The notes under the pieces: generated by a model
Database searches by the model: none
What the model was told of the DNA's origin: nothing
The model's input: the letters and a program-made list of their open reading frames with translations, nothing else
Source of the DNA: a virus
Virus record (IMG/VR): IMGVR_UViG_3300028878_000004
Span: 1-29,846 of that record
Direction: 5' to 3' (one strand)
Length of the DNA: 29,846 nt
Part shown: piece by piece, positions 12,697-20,421 of the stretch
Layout of the letters: the number at the start of each line of letters is the position of its first letter
How positions within the stretch are numbered: the stretch's first letter is position 1
Translations under genes and position numbers: made by a program

Positions 12697-14172
12697 GTGA
12701 GGCTCTCGACTCTCTTCGACCGTGCGCGCCAGCTCGTCAGCCTGCCTGGGCCGAGCAGCGAGGCGAAGCCGGCGCAGGGCGAGGCGGGCTCCGACGTCGA
12801 TACGGCGGGCTGGTGGTACTCAGATCTCGCCGGCGGCGGGCCCGACGTCAACCCCGAGCTGTCGGGCTCGAAGAAGTTCGAGGTCTATGACGAGATGCGC
12901 AAGACGGATCCGGTCGTCAAGTCGACGCTGCTCTTCCAGAAGCTGCCCGTGCGCTCGGCGGCCTGGGGCTTGAACCCACGCCACGACAACTGCGCGATCT
13001 GCCGCGGGGTGCGCGACTGCGTGAACTGGAACCTTGGCATCGAGGACGATGAAGACGGCCAGCTCGACATCTCCTGGGACGAGACCAACCAGCAAGCGCT
13101 GCTCGCCCTCGACTTCGGCGCGATGCTCGAAGAGCAGGTCTGGGGCGATGTTCGCGAGTGGGTCGACGCCGACGGTGATCGCCATCTCGTGCGTCCGCTC
13201 GTCCGGTTGGCGCCGCGCTACCCGCGCTCGATCTCGAAGGTGAAGCGTTCCGGAGCACGCATCACCTCGATCGAGCAGTGGGCCCAGGAGGCGCGGCCGA
13301 TCCCGGGCGAGAAGCTCGTCCACCTGATCCCCGAACGTGAGGGTGCTCGCTGGGACGGAGTCTCGATGCTGCGCCCAATGTGGGGCCCGTGGCGGCTGAA
13401 GGGCGCACTGATGATCGCGGCAGGGATCGGCTGGGACCGCTACGCCGCCGGCCTGCCGGTCATTTGGCATCCGGACACCACTGAAGGCGAGCGCAAGGCG
13501 AAGGAGATCGGTCGCGACATTCGCCACCACGAGCGCGGCTATGTCCACCTGCCGACGAAGGATGGCTTCACTCGCGAAGAGAGCGCCTGGGGTATCGATC
13601 TCCTGAACGGGGCGCAGACGCTTGCCGACCCGGTGCCGCTGCTGCGCTGGTACTCGGCCCAGGAGGCGGAGGCCGGGCTCGCGCACTTTTCCCAGCTTGG
13701 CAACACCGAGACCGGCTCGCGCGCGGTCGCCGAGACGCAGATCGACCCCTTCTTCCTGGCCGTACAGTCGCTCGCCGAGTACGTGCGTGCCGAGCGGCAG
13801 CGGCAGGTGATCCGCAAGATCGTCGAGGTGAACTTCGGCACCGAGGTCGCCGAGAACCACTCGCCTGTCCTGACCGTCTCAAAGATCCAGGCGCGCTCGA
13901 TTCAGGTGATCGCGAACGCGCTCGAGGCACTCCACAACGCGGGCTATGACTTCGCCGGCTTCCCGGCTGTCGTCAGCGACGTCGCCGAGCTGCTCGGCTT
14001 CCAGGTTGACGTCGAGGAGGCACCGACTGCGCGCGATGCCGGTGCGGTCGCCGCTGCGGTCGCCGGCTTCGGCTTGACGCCGGAGCAGATCGCTCAGATC
14101 GAGGCGTCGCTCGGAGTGAAGCCCGCGCCATTGCCGTCCGAGGGTGCGGGTCTGTCGCAGAACGGCCGCTAG
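12697..14172 (+). CDS. portal protein (DUF935 / Mu gp29-like)
   Basis: Dodecameric head vertex through which DNA is packaged (491 aa). The N-terminal third has the portal pattern YDEMRKTDPVVKSTLLFQKLPVRSAAWGL, then a central region with EKLVHLIPEREGARWDGVSMLRPMWGPWRLKGALM and YAAGLPVIWHP, and the clip and crown region with NTETGSRAVAETQIDPFFLAVQS, all typical of the Mu gp29/DUF935 portal family. A Cys-rich CAICRGVRDC lies near residue 110. The tail of the protein is Ala/Glu-rich. The GTG start is fixed by the abutting CGATACTCGGCC box. Terminase upstream and MuF, gpG-like and I/Z-like genes downstream support the call. Confidence 0.92.
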   Translation: MRLSTLFDRARQLVSLPGPSSEAKPAQGEAGSDVDTAGWWYSDLAGGGPDVNPELSGSKKFEVYDEMRKTDPVVKSTLLFQKLPVRSAAWGLNPRHDNCAICRGVRDCVNWNLGIEDDEDGQLDISWDETNQQALLALDFGAMLEEQVWGDVREWVDADGDRHLVRPLVRLAPRYPRSISKVKRSGARITSIEQWAQEARPIPGEKLVHLIPEREGARWDGVSMLRPMWGPWRLKGALMIAAGIGWDRYAAGLPVIWHPDTTEGERKAKEIGRDIRHHERGYVHLPTKDGFTREESAWGIDLLNGAQTLADPVPLLRWYSAQEAEAGLAHFSQLGNTETGSRAVAETQIDPFFLAVQSLAEYVRAERQRQVIRKIVEVNFGTEVAENHSPVLTVSKIQARSIQVIANALEALHNAGYDFAGFPAVVSDVAELLGFQVDVEEAPTARDAGAVAAAVAGFGLTPEQIAQIEASLGVKPAPLPSEGAGLSQNGR

Positions 14173-14181
14173 CAGCCCTGC

Positions 14182-14193
14182 CGATACTCGGCC
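14182..14193 (+). promoter_or_regulatory. CGATACTCGGCC box 2
   Basis: Exact copy of the 12-base word ending directly before GTG 14194, in the 21-bp gap after the portal stop. It shares 20 bases, including GTGG after the box, with box 8 at 25309. Confidence 0.72.
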
Positions 14194-14529
14194 GTGGCGA
14201 AGACGACCACGCCGAAGAACTACGTCGGCCGCCTGGCTTTCGATCCAGACAGCGGTTTCCACCTGAGTGAGGACGGAAAGCCCGTCATCACTGAGGACAA
14301 GGGCAAGAGCTGGCGCTACGCGGCAGAGGGCGAGCCGAACCACCTCTCGCGCTATCAGCGACGGGTCGTCGTCATCGACACAACCGCGAACGCGGAGGAT
14401 CCAGAGCCACACCACTTCGAGGTCCAGCCCGACGATCCGCACGTCGACGGGGTACTCGTTGACCCCGATGTCGAGGCCGAGACGATCACGGCGCACACCG
14501 AAGCCTGGAAGGACAGCGCCGATGAGTGA
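14194..14529 (+). CDS. phage protein of unknown function (111 aa)
   Basis: Unrecognised, acidic, beta-rich small protein (KNYVGRLAFDPDSGFHLSEDGKPV, KGKSWRYAAEGEPNHLSRYQRRVVVID, then an Asp/Glu-rich tail). Start GTG 14194 is fixed by the adjoining CGATACTCGGCC box. Its 3' end overlaps the next gene by eight bases. Lies between portal and the fibre-like genes, so a minor structural protein or a chaperone for the next gene is plausible; no direct evidence. Confidence 0.68.
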   Translation: MAKTTTPKNYVGRLAFDPDSGFHLSEDGKPVITEDKGKSWRYAAEGEPNHLSRYQRRVVVIDTTANAEDPEPHHFEVQPDDPHVDGVLVDPDVEAETITAHTEAWKDSADE

Positions 14530-15136
14530 GATCGCGCTTCCCGACTTCTGGCTCCCGGAGCCGAAGCAGATCGTTCGCGTCTCGCCCTGGATGCCGACTA
14601 GGCACGGGATCGAGGCGGTCTGGGACGAGCTCGACCGCGCCTCGAGGAAGGTCGTCGACCGCTTCTTCAAGCTGCCGGGCCTGCGCGAGCGGATCATGCT
14701 CATGGCGGGCTCGGACGCGAACTACCTCTCGACCGCGCTCGGCAAGCTCGCCTTCGGCAAGACGGCCTACGCCGGGGAGACGACGATCTACGTCGGCCTC
14801 TGGACGGCGGCGATCGACGACACCCTGCTCGGCAACACCGCGAACGAGGCCAACTACACCTCCTACGCGCGCCTGGCCCTAACGAACAACACGACCATCT
14901 TCGCGGCCGGCACGGGCACGACCACCTACGTCAACACCTGGCCCTCGGATGCGACGAAGTCGTGGCCGACCTCGACCGGCGGCTCGTCGACCGTCACCTA
15001 CATGGGCGCGCTGAACGGGAATGCCGGCACCTCGGCCGACAAGGGCATGGTCTGGGCCTCGGTCACCTCGACGGCGATCGCGAACGGGGACACGCCGCAG
15101 CTGGCACAGAACGCCGTCTCCCAGACGAGGGACTGA
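14522..15136 (+). CDS. phage structural protein, fibre/appendage-like (204 aa)
   Basis: Probable virion protein. The N-terminal about 60 residues are helical with aromatic and proline residues (LPDFWLPEPKQIVRVSPWMP, RKVVDRFFKLPGLRERI). From about residue 60 the sequence becomes Thr/Ser/Gly/Ala-rich and beta-structured: ALGKLAFGKTAYAGETTIYVGLWTAAI, then NEANYTSYARLALTN and STVTYMGALNGNAGTSADKGMVWASV. That pattern (YVGLWT..., then YARLAL) occurs in phage tail-fibre or decoration proteins. ATG 14522 is chosen; the frame upstream overlaps the previous gene. Followed at once by a secreted protein. Confidence 0.7.
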   Translation: MSEIALPDFWLPEPKQIVRVSPWMPTRHGIEAVWDELDRASRKVVDRFFKLPGLRERIMLMAGSDANYLSTALGKLAFGKTAYAGETTIYVGLWTAAIDDTLLGNTANEANYTSYARLALTNNTTIFAAGTGTTTYVNTWPSDATKSWPTSTGGSSTVTYMGALNGNAGTSADKGMVWASVTSTAIANGDTPQLAQNAVSQTRD

Positions 15137-15139
15137 GCG

Positions 15140-16435
15140 ATGCGCCGACTCGCTGGCCTTGCCACGCTGGCGGCCCTCTTCGTCTTCACCGGCACGGCTG
15201 CATCTGTTGCGGTCGAGGCCCCACCTATCCTCACTGTCACCAGCCCCGCCGCCGGCACGATCAGCGGCACCGTCGCGGTCAACGCCTCGGCCTCGAGCGG
15301 CACCGTGCGCGTCGATTACTTGCTCAACGGCCAGCCCTTCTCCTGTGGCGACCACGTCGGCTCCTGCTACGACGCGACCTCACCCGCCTGGGACGAGCTC
15401 TGGAACACGAGCGGGGTCGCCGATGGCTCCTACACCCTGACAGCCCAGGCGCGTAACAGCGCCGGAGAGGTAGGGACCAGTGCGCCAGTCTCTATTACAG
15501 TCGACAACGTCCCGGACCCGCCACCGCCTCCCCCACCCCCTCCGCCTCCACCCCCTCCTCCGCCTCCTCCGGTTCCACCTCCACCTCCACCTCCGCCTCC
15601 ACCGCCGCCGCCGAGCGGCTGCGCGCCGGGCTGGTTCCCGGTAGACGCTCAGGTCTGGTGGCGCGACCTAACGACGGGCTTCTCCGACATTCAGGCCAAG
15701 CACGTTCACATCACGTTCTGCAAGCCCGGTCGCTCGCTGACGTTCAGCAGTGGCTCGATCCCGCTCGACATCACGTACAAGATGCATAACAACGACGGGC
15801 GTATCACGTACATTTCGGACGTCTGGGAGACGCCTGGCGGCGACCATACCTACCAGTCGGTCAACCCGGGCTGGACGTGCCCGGTCGCGAACTGCAGCTT
15901 CACGTATCACTGGGATTTGCCGGTCTCCGTCTTCGACCGCTCAGGACTGGAGGGCATTCGGCTTCGCATCACTTCGCGGGAGCCGAACGGCAAGGAGATG
16001 CGCGGCTCGATCAACTTCCAGACGCACATCGCGAATGGTGCCCCGCTCGGGAACATGACTCGCTACCCCTACGATCGCTTCAAGGGTTGGTACACGGGGT
16101 TGAACTACTGCGAGGCGGCTTATCGCTCTGACCTCGTGGACATACCGAGCGCGCCGGTCTCCGGGACTTGGACGCCGAACATTCGCCAGATCGATCACGG
16201 CTCCGATGACGCCGACCCGACCTACTGGTCGATCCGCGTTGACCCCGACATCCACAACGGAATCCCGGGCACCTTCCTCGGTCAGAGTCCGCCCGCGTCG
16301 CGAGACGGCCCCTTCCCGATCGACACGACGCTGCTGGCGAACGGTCCGCACAAGCTGTTCATCGAGACCGAGTGCCAGACCAGCGCGGGCGAGAACGGCG
16401 GCATTGGCGTCGTCCCCTTCGAGGTGGCAAACTAG
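15140..16435 (+). CDS. secreted protein: signal peptide, Ig-like domain, proline stalk
   Basis: A 431-aa protein with a clear N-terminal signal peptide (MRRLAGLATLAALFVFTGTAASVA), unusual inside a head operon. Residues about 28-124 look like a bacterial Ig-like domain (PPILTVTSPAAGTISGTVAVNA...ADGSYTLTAQARNSAGEVG). Residues 127-158 are 31 prolines with one valine, a rigid stalk. Residues about 160-431 form a Cys-containing, Trp/Tyr-rich beta domain (ITFCKPGRSLTF, GWTCPVANCSFTYHWDLP, FIETECQTSAGENGG) that I do not recognise; it may be a binding or carbohydrate-interacting domain. The domain's codon use is less G+C-biased in places than neighbours. Possibilities: lysogenic conversion surface protein, or a structural appendage whose hydrophobic N-terminus is not cleaved. 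Confidence 0.78.
   Translation: MRRLAGLATLAALFVFTGTAASVAVEAPPILTVTSPAAGTISGTVAVNASASSGTVRVDYLLNGQPFSCGDHVGSCYDATSPAWDELWNTSGVADGSYTLTAQARNSAGEVGTSAPVSITVDNVPDPPPPPPPPPPPPPPPPPPVPPPPPPPPPPPPPSGCAPGWFPVDAQVWWRDLTTGFSDIQAKHVHITFCKPGRSLTFSSGSIPLDITYKMHNNDGRITYISDVWETPGGDHTYQSVNPGWTCPVANCSFTYHWDLPVSVFDRSGLEGIRLRITSREPNGKEMRGSINFQTHIANGAPLGNMTRYPYDRFKGWYTGLNYCEAAYRSDLVDIPSAPVSGTWTPNIRQIDHGSDDADPTYWSIRVDPDIHNGIPGTFLGQSPPASRDGPFPIDTTLLANGPHKLFIETECQTSAGENGGIGVVPFEVAN
15518..15613 (+). repeat. polyproline-coding CCN tract
   Basis: Thirty-two codons, all proline except one valine, written with mixed CCN codons (CCT, CCA, CCC, CCG). The coding strand is almost free of guanine in the first 80 bases. Long proline runs stall ribosomes unless EF-P is present and make slippage likely. 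Confidence 0.85.
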
Positions 16436-16756
16436 GTGCCCACCAGTTGCTGGATCATCGTCGAGGGTGAAGTCAGGGAAGTACGCCCACGCCCGAAGGC
16501 CGAGCGAGAGGCGCTACCGGGGAAGAACCCCAGCTTCGAGGGCAAGCTCGGTCTCGATCACCAGGTCGCTTACGATCCCGAGATCCCGACCGACACCGTC
16601 TACTGGACAAAAGAGAACGCCGACGAGGCCCTCTTCCGCTCCACGCAGCCGGTCGAGGCAGCGTGGCGTGATCTCCAGGAAGGGCTGATCTCCGCACAGG
16701 ACTTCCTCGGCCTGGTAGGGACTCTCGAGGGCAAGAAGAGGCTCGACCGTGGCTAG
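16436..16756 (+). CDS. phage protein of unknown function (106 aa)
   Basis: Unrecognised. GTG 16436 follows the previous TAG directly. The protein starts with a strand-like CWIIVEGEVREVRPRP, has KNPSFEGKLGLDHQVAYDPEIPTDTVYWTKENADEALFRS in the middle and a helical end (VEAAWRDLQEGLISAQDFLGLVGTLEGKKR). It resembles the small proteins that precede fibre genes and may be a fibre-assembly or attachment factor; this is inference from position. The stop overlaps the next start by eight bases. Confidence 0.62.
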   Translation: MPTSCWIIVEGEVREVRPRPKAEREALPGKNPSFEGKLGLDHQVAYDPEIPTDTVYWTKENADEALFRSTQPVEAAWRDLQEGLISAQDFLGLVGTLEGKKRLDRG

Positions 16757-17204
16757 CTACCTGGTCAACGGCAAGAACGTCGCGACCGCCGCGACGATCG
16801 ACCACGCCATCTGCGGAATCTGGAACCCGTCAACGACGAAACGGATCAAGCTGCTGCGGTTGGAGATCTATAAGCAGGCCGTCGGCGCTGCTGACGAGCC
16901 AGTTCTTCGCCGCACCACCGCGCGCGGGACGGCAGGTTCGACCGTCACGCCCGGCTCGATCAACGAGATCGAGCAGATCGCGGCACCTCCCTCGGGCTTC
17001 CTGCTCGACCTCGCTGCCTACTCCGTGCAGCCGACGCTCGCGGCGGGCGGCCTCTATGGCCTCTGCCTGCCTGCGGCGATCGGAGCCGGGGTCATGTGGG
17101 TCTGGAACGAGATCGAGATCCCGGCCGGAGCCGGTATCGCACTGACGAACGGGATCGCGCTCGCGTTCCCCGCCGCACGAATCAACGCCTTTGTAGAGGA
17201 CTAA
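16749..17204 (+). CDS. beta-rich phage structural protein (151 aa)
   Basis: Probable virion protein. Composition is that of a jelly-roll or beta-sandwich appendage: MASYLVNGKNVATAATIDHAICGIWNP, RIKLLRLEIYKQAVG, RRTTARGTAGSTVTPG, GAGVMWVWNEIEIPAGAGIALTNGIALAFP. The final motif (weak polarity, W-N-E-I-x-x-P-x-G-x-G-I) recalls small phage head-fibre proteins. The gene overlaps its upstream neighbour by 8 bases and abuts the big fibre gene. Exact place in the particle unknown. Confidence 0.66.
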   Translation: MASYLVNGKNVATAATIDHAICGIWNPSTTKRIKLLRLEIYKQAVGAADEPVLRRTTARGTAGSTVTPGSINEIEQIAAPPSGFLLDLAAYSVQPTLAAGGLYGLCLPAAIGAGVMWVWNEIEIPAGAGIALTNGIALAFPAARINAFVED

Positions 17205-19262
17205 ATGCCAGCCCAATCCTGGGATGGCACTAGCGCCACCTTCCGGATTGTTTGGTTCCCCTCGGGGGGATCGCAGACCTACCCCGGCCGCGACAGTAGC
17301 GGCAACCTGATCCACCCCTCCGGGTGGGCGACTTACTCACTGCCGGGGCCGGCTCCGAAGCCGGTAGCAGAGTCGAGGCTGATTACGCCCGAGGTCGCGG
17401 GCGGCGGCGGGCCGCAGGCCATTGTCCCGGGCGCGATCAACGCCACGTCCGCGGTTACGGCTTCGGTTGTACGCCTTCGCCCGATCACCCCAGCGGGGAT
17501 CAATGCGACCTCCGCGATGTCGGCATCCGTCGGGCGGCTGCGGCCGATCGTGCCTGCGTCAGTCAATGCGACATCGGCGGTCACGGCCAGCATCAGCCGA
17601 GCGCGGCCCGTAGTTCCAGCTGCGATCTCCTCAACCTCGGCGGTCACCGCGGCCATCGTCGCCCGTCGCGCAGTCACTCCGGGCGCGATCAACGCGAGCT
17701 CGGCAATCACGGCTGGCGTCGTCGCCAGGCGCGCGATCGCCGCCGCGATCAGCGCGACCTCCACCGTCGCCGGCGTAGTGCAGATCGCTGCCTTCGCCCG
17801 CGATCTCTTCTCCCGGACTGTCTCGCCAGGATCCACCTGGGGCACGGCTGACCAGGGAGGCGCGTACTCCAACCTCGGCCTCGGCGGCACCGAGTACGAG
17901 GTGGACGGCTCGGTCGGGAAGATGACGATGCCGGGCAACACGAACCGCGCGCAGGCGCTGACGGCGATGGGGTCGCAGGCGGACGTTGACTTCAAAGTCA
18001 AGATGGCCTGGAACGTGAACGCGGCAGGAGCCGCGCAGGGCGGCGATCTGATGGCACGCGTCGTTGACGTGTCGAACCACTACCGCGCTCAGCTCAGGCA
18101 CATCGCCGGAGACCAGAAGGTCTACCTCTCGCTCGCCAAGCGCGTCGCAGGCGTCCCGACGACGCTCGTCGTCGGTCTCGAGGTTGCTGCGTCCTACACG
18201 CCGGGCGACTTCTACTGGGTGCGCTTCCGGCTGGTCGGGACGCTCTTGCGCGCGAAGGCGTGGAAGGACGGCGACCCAGAACCCCTGTCGTGGATCGTGG
18301 AGACGACCGACACGACTTTCACCACCGGCTACGTCGGCCTGTGGGGAATCACGTTGGCCGGGTCGACGGCCAACCCGGTCTACTCCTTCGACGAGCTCGA
18401 CGCCCGCGCTCCGGCCGCGGCGGCGCTCGCGATTCCCCCCGCGTCGATCTCGGCCAGCTCGGCGGTGACCGCGGCCATCGTCCGGCTCCGCCCAATCGCG
18501 GCCACGATCGACGCGACGAGCGCGATCACGGCTGCCGTGGTTCGCCTGCGGCCGCTCGCCGTCGCTGCGATTAGCGCCAGCTCCACGATCACCGCGGCGA
18601 TTCGCCGCTTGCGTCCGGTCGTGCCGGCGGCGATCAGTGCGACCTCGAGTCTGACCGTCTCGCTCACGAAGCAGGGCACGGTCGCGATCACTCCGGCAGC
18701 CATCTCCTCGAGCTCGGGGGTCACGGCTTCGCTGCGTGCGCTGCGCGCGATCCGACCGGGCGCGATCAATGCCAGCTCGAGCATCACCGCCGGAATCGTT
18801 CGTCGGCGACCGATCGCTGGCGCGATCAGCTCGACGTCGAGCGTTACGGCAACGGTCAGCATCCATGGACCCAGCCCGATCGTCCCGAGCGCGATCACGA
18901 GCTCGAGCACGATCAGCGCATCGGTCGTCATCAGGCGCGCGATCAAGCCTGCCGCGATCACCTCCACGTCGATGCTCAGCGCCTCGATCGGCAGGCGTCG
19001 TCCGTTCTCCGCATCGATCTTCTCCACCAGCACCGTCACGGCGAGCATCACGGGCCAGCCCGCAATCTTCTTCGTCCCCGGCCTCCCGAGCGGGCCGACT
19101 CGCCTTGCCTCGATGGCCGGCGGGCCGACGCGCATCTCGACGGGCACCGCCGCCCGTACGCGAATCGCGACGAGCCCGACCGGCGAGACGACGTCGGCCT
19201 CCGAGGTCGAAGGCGATACTCGGCCGACGAGCATGGTGAGCGGCGAGACGACCCGCAGATGA
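17205..19262 (+). CDS. repeat-rich fibre protein with lectin-like domain
   Basis: A 685-aa fibre-like protein. A short N-terminal region (SWDGTSATFRIVWFPSGGSQTYPGRDSSG, about 4-35) may attach it to the particle. Two arrays of about 20-residue repeats of the form [A/P]AAI[S/N]ATSAVTA[S/A]IVRLRPI flank a central globular domain: about six copies before it (about 70-193) and about ten after it (about 407-605). The centre (about 197-405: DLFSRTVSPGSTWGTAD, DVDFKVKMAWNV, VYLSLAKRV, WVRFRLVGTLLRAKAWKDG) has the look of a concanavalin A/LamG-like lectin fold. The tail repeats GPTR/GETT and contains the CGATACTCGGCC word as coding sequence (DTRP). Likely surface fibre or receptor-binding protein. Confidence 0.8.
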   Translation: MPAQSWDGTSATFRIVWFPSGGSQTYPGRDSSGNLIHPSGWATYSLPGPAPKPVAESRLITPEVAGGGGPQAIVPGAINATSAVTASVVRLRPITPAGINATSAMSASVGRLRPIVPASVNATSAVTASISRARPVVPAAISSTSAVTAAIVARRAVTPGAINASSAITAGVVARRAIAAAISATSTVAGVVQIAAFARDLFSRTVSPGSTWGTADQGGAYSNLGLGGTEYEVDGSVGKMTMPGNTNRAQALTAMGSQADVDFKVKMAWNVNAAGAAQGGDLMARVVDVSNHYRAQLRHIAGDQKVYLSLAKRVAGVPTTLVVGLEVAASYTPGDFYWVRFRLVGTLLRAKAWKDGDPEPLSWIVETTDTTFTTGYVGLWGITLAGSTANPVYSFDELDARAPAAAALAIPPASISASSAVTAAIVRLRPIAATIDATSAITAAVVRLRPLAVAAISASSTITAAIRRLRPVVPAAISATSSLTVSLTKQGTVAITPAAISSSSGVTASLRALRAIRPGAINASSSITAGIVRRRPIAGAISSTSSVTATVSIHGPSPIVPSAITSSSTISASVVIRRAIKPAAITSTSMLSASIGRRRPFSASIFSTSTVTASITGQPAIFFVPGLPSGPTRLASMAGGPTRISTGTAARTRIATSPTGETTSASEVEGDTRPTSMVSGETTRR
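17421..17780 (+). repeat. about six 60-bp coding repeats (fibre, N-terminal array)
   Basis: DNA underlying the first repeat array of the fibre protein. Each unit encodes about 20 residues around the core ATSAVTASV...RP. Units are diverged in sequence but keep reading frame and length, typical of tandem duplication followed by drift. Confidence 0.75.
18424..19056 (+). repeat. about ten 60-bp coding repeats (fibre, C-terminal array)
   Basis: Second array in the same fibre gene, same repeat type as the first (core A-I-S/N-A-S/T-S-x-I/V-T-A). Two units carry short insertions (KQGT and HGPS). Array length may vary among relatives by recombination. Confidence 0.75.
19214..19225 (+). promoter_or_regulatory. 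CGATACTCGGCC box 3, inside fibre gene end
   Basis: Exact copy of the word within the last codons of the fibre gene (read as DTRP), 33 bp before the ATG at 19259. It is the only copy not adjoining a start of its own gene; an in-frame ATG follows at 19233. Could serve the next gene with a short leader. Confidence 0.5.
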
Positions 19263-19654
19263 GTTACCTCGAGGCGACAGCCGGAGAGACGCTGCTGCTC
19301 GATCTCGGCCCCCTGACCCGCAAGAACGATGCCGGGGACACGGTCCCCGTCGACCTGGCGCTCGGCGGGACGAAGCTCTGGCTGACGATCAAACGTTCAA
19401 AGGCCGATGCCGACGTGGACGCTGAGATCTCGAAGACCTTCGGCGTTGCCGGCGGCCCGGGCGGGATCGCGGTCGACACGCCGGCGACCGTCGACAACAA
19501 CATGGCCCGGGCGACAGTTGATGCCGTCGAGACGGCCGACATTCTCGAGACGACGCATTTCGCCTACGACTGGCAACTGGAGGAGCCAGGCGGTCGCGTC
19601 TCGAGTCCAGATCATGGGACGTTGAGTCTGCTCGCTGCCGTCACCCGTGCCTGA
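19259..19654 (+). CDS. phage structural protein, baseplate/appendage-like (131 aa)
   Basis: ATG 19259 overlaps the fibre gene stop (ATGA). The protein (YLEATAGETLLLDLGPLTRKNDAGDTVPVDLALGGTKLWLTIKRSKAD, later DILETTHFAYDWQLEEPGGRVSSPDHGTLSLLAAVTR) matches the general shape of small phage proteins with an N-terminal immunoglobulin-like beta sandwich, as in upper-baseplate (BppU-type) N-terminal domains. It may attach the fibre to the virion. Overlaps the MuF gene by eight bases. Family assignment tentative. Confidence 0.65.
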   Translation: MSYLEATAGETLLLDLGPLTRKNDAGDTVPVDLALGGTKLWLTIKRSKADADVDAEISKTFGVAGGPGGIAVDTPATVDNNMARATVDAVETADILETTHFAYDWQLEEPGGRVSSPDHGTLSLLAAVTRA

Positions 19655-20405
19655 CACGCTCGAGCGCCAGGCACGCTCGCTCTCGGAGCTCGAGGAGCTT
19701 CGGCCCACGGTCGAAGCCGCGATCGGACGCGAGCTACGCGAGGCCGAACGCTCGGTCGACGTGCTCGCCCTGGATGCGGCGCTGAACAAGGCGAAGGACG
19801 ACCTCCATGCCGCGATCGAGGCCGAGAAGCGGCGGGCGATCCGGCGTGGACTACGTGGCCGAAAGATCAGACTCGAGCTGACCGAGGCGATGCTTGCTCC
19901 GCTGAAGCGCCTCTACCGACTCGGCCGGCGCGAGGCCCTCGCCGAGCTTGAGCGGCTCGGCTTCGCGGCCGAGCGCGCCTATGCGGCCGACCCCGAATAT
20001 GAACGCCTGCGCCCAAAGGCCCGCTTCCTGCGGGCCGGACTCTTGCTGCTCAGCCTCCGCATCGAGAAGGAGCGCTTGTCGGTCGACCTCAGCGAGGCGA
20101 CCTATGACGTATTGACGCGGGCGCTCTACCGGGTGCCGGGAGGACGTGACCTCGCTTCGCGGCTGGTCTCGGGATCACTCGATGCCGGCCTCGCCGCGAC
20201 CTTCGAGGCGAATGCCGAGCTCGCCGGCGGCTTCGAGTATTCGGCTGTTCTCGACGGCGGCACTTGCGTTCACTGCTCGGCGCGCGACGGCGAGCTCTTC
20301 CACTCCTGGCAGGCGATCCAGGCCGTGCTCCCCGACGGTGGCCCGAACCCCGAGTGCCTGGGCCAGGAACGCTGCCGCTGCCGCCCGGTGCCCTTGCCGC
20401 TCTGA
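19647..20405 (+). CDS. MuF-like minor head protein
   Basis: Minor head (portal-associated) protein of the Mu gpF/SPP1 gp7 family, 252 aa. N-terminal two thirds are long helices (ELRPTVEAAIGRELREAERSVD, then KRRAIRRGLRGRKIRLELTEAML). The C-terminal MuF core has the diagnostic cysteines and motif TCVHCSARDGELFHSW...PDGGPNPECLGQERCRCRPVP, i.e. C-x-x-C...C...C-x-C, which probably holds a metal. GTG 19647 is used. Usually this gene follows the portal directly; here 5.5 kb of fibre and other genes intervene. A CGATACTCGGCC box begins 5 bp after its stop. Confidence 0.9.
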   Translation: MPDTLERQARSLSELEELRPTVEAAIGRELREAERSVDVLALDAALNKAKDDLHAAIEAEKRRAIRRGLRGRKIRLELTEAMLAPLKRLYRLGRREALAELERLGFAAERAYAADPEYERLRPKARFLRAGLLLLSLRIEKERLSVDLSEATYDVLTRALYRVPGGRDLASRLVSGSLDAGLAATFEANAELAGGFEYSAVLDGGTCVHCSARDGELFHSWQAIQAVLPDGGPNPECLGQERCRCRPVPLPL

Positions 20406-20409
20406 GTCG

Positions 20410-20421
20410 CGATACTCGGCC
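20410..20421 (+). promoter_or_regulatory. CGATACTCGGCC box 4
   Basis: Exact copy of the word in the 16-bp gap after muF, ending directly before GTG 20422. It settles the start of the next gene, whose open frame extends far upstream. Confidence 0.72.

Noticed and set aside
13652-13663. GTACTCGGCCCA inside the portal gene as another box
   Set aside because: Shares only TACTCGGCC, lacks CGA before it, and no start codon follows.
15518-15613. CCN-rich tract as a CRISPR-like or structural DNA repeat
   Set aside because: It is in frame as a proline run within a long gene, with no spacer and repeat structure.
17631-18866. Minus-strand frame over the fibre repeats
   Set aside because: Extreme Arg/Asp/Gly repeat content mirrors the fibre repeats on the other strand; no start context or domain.
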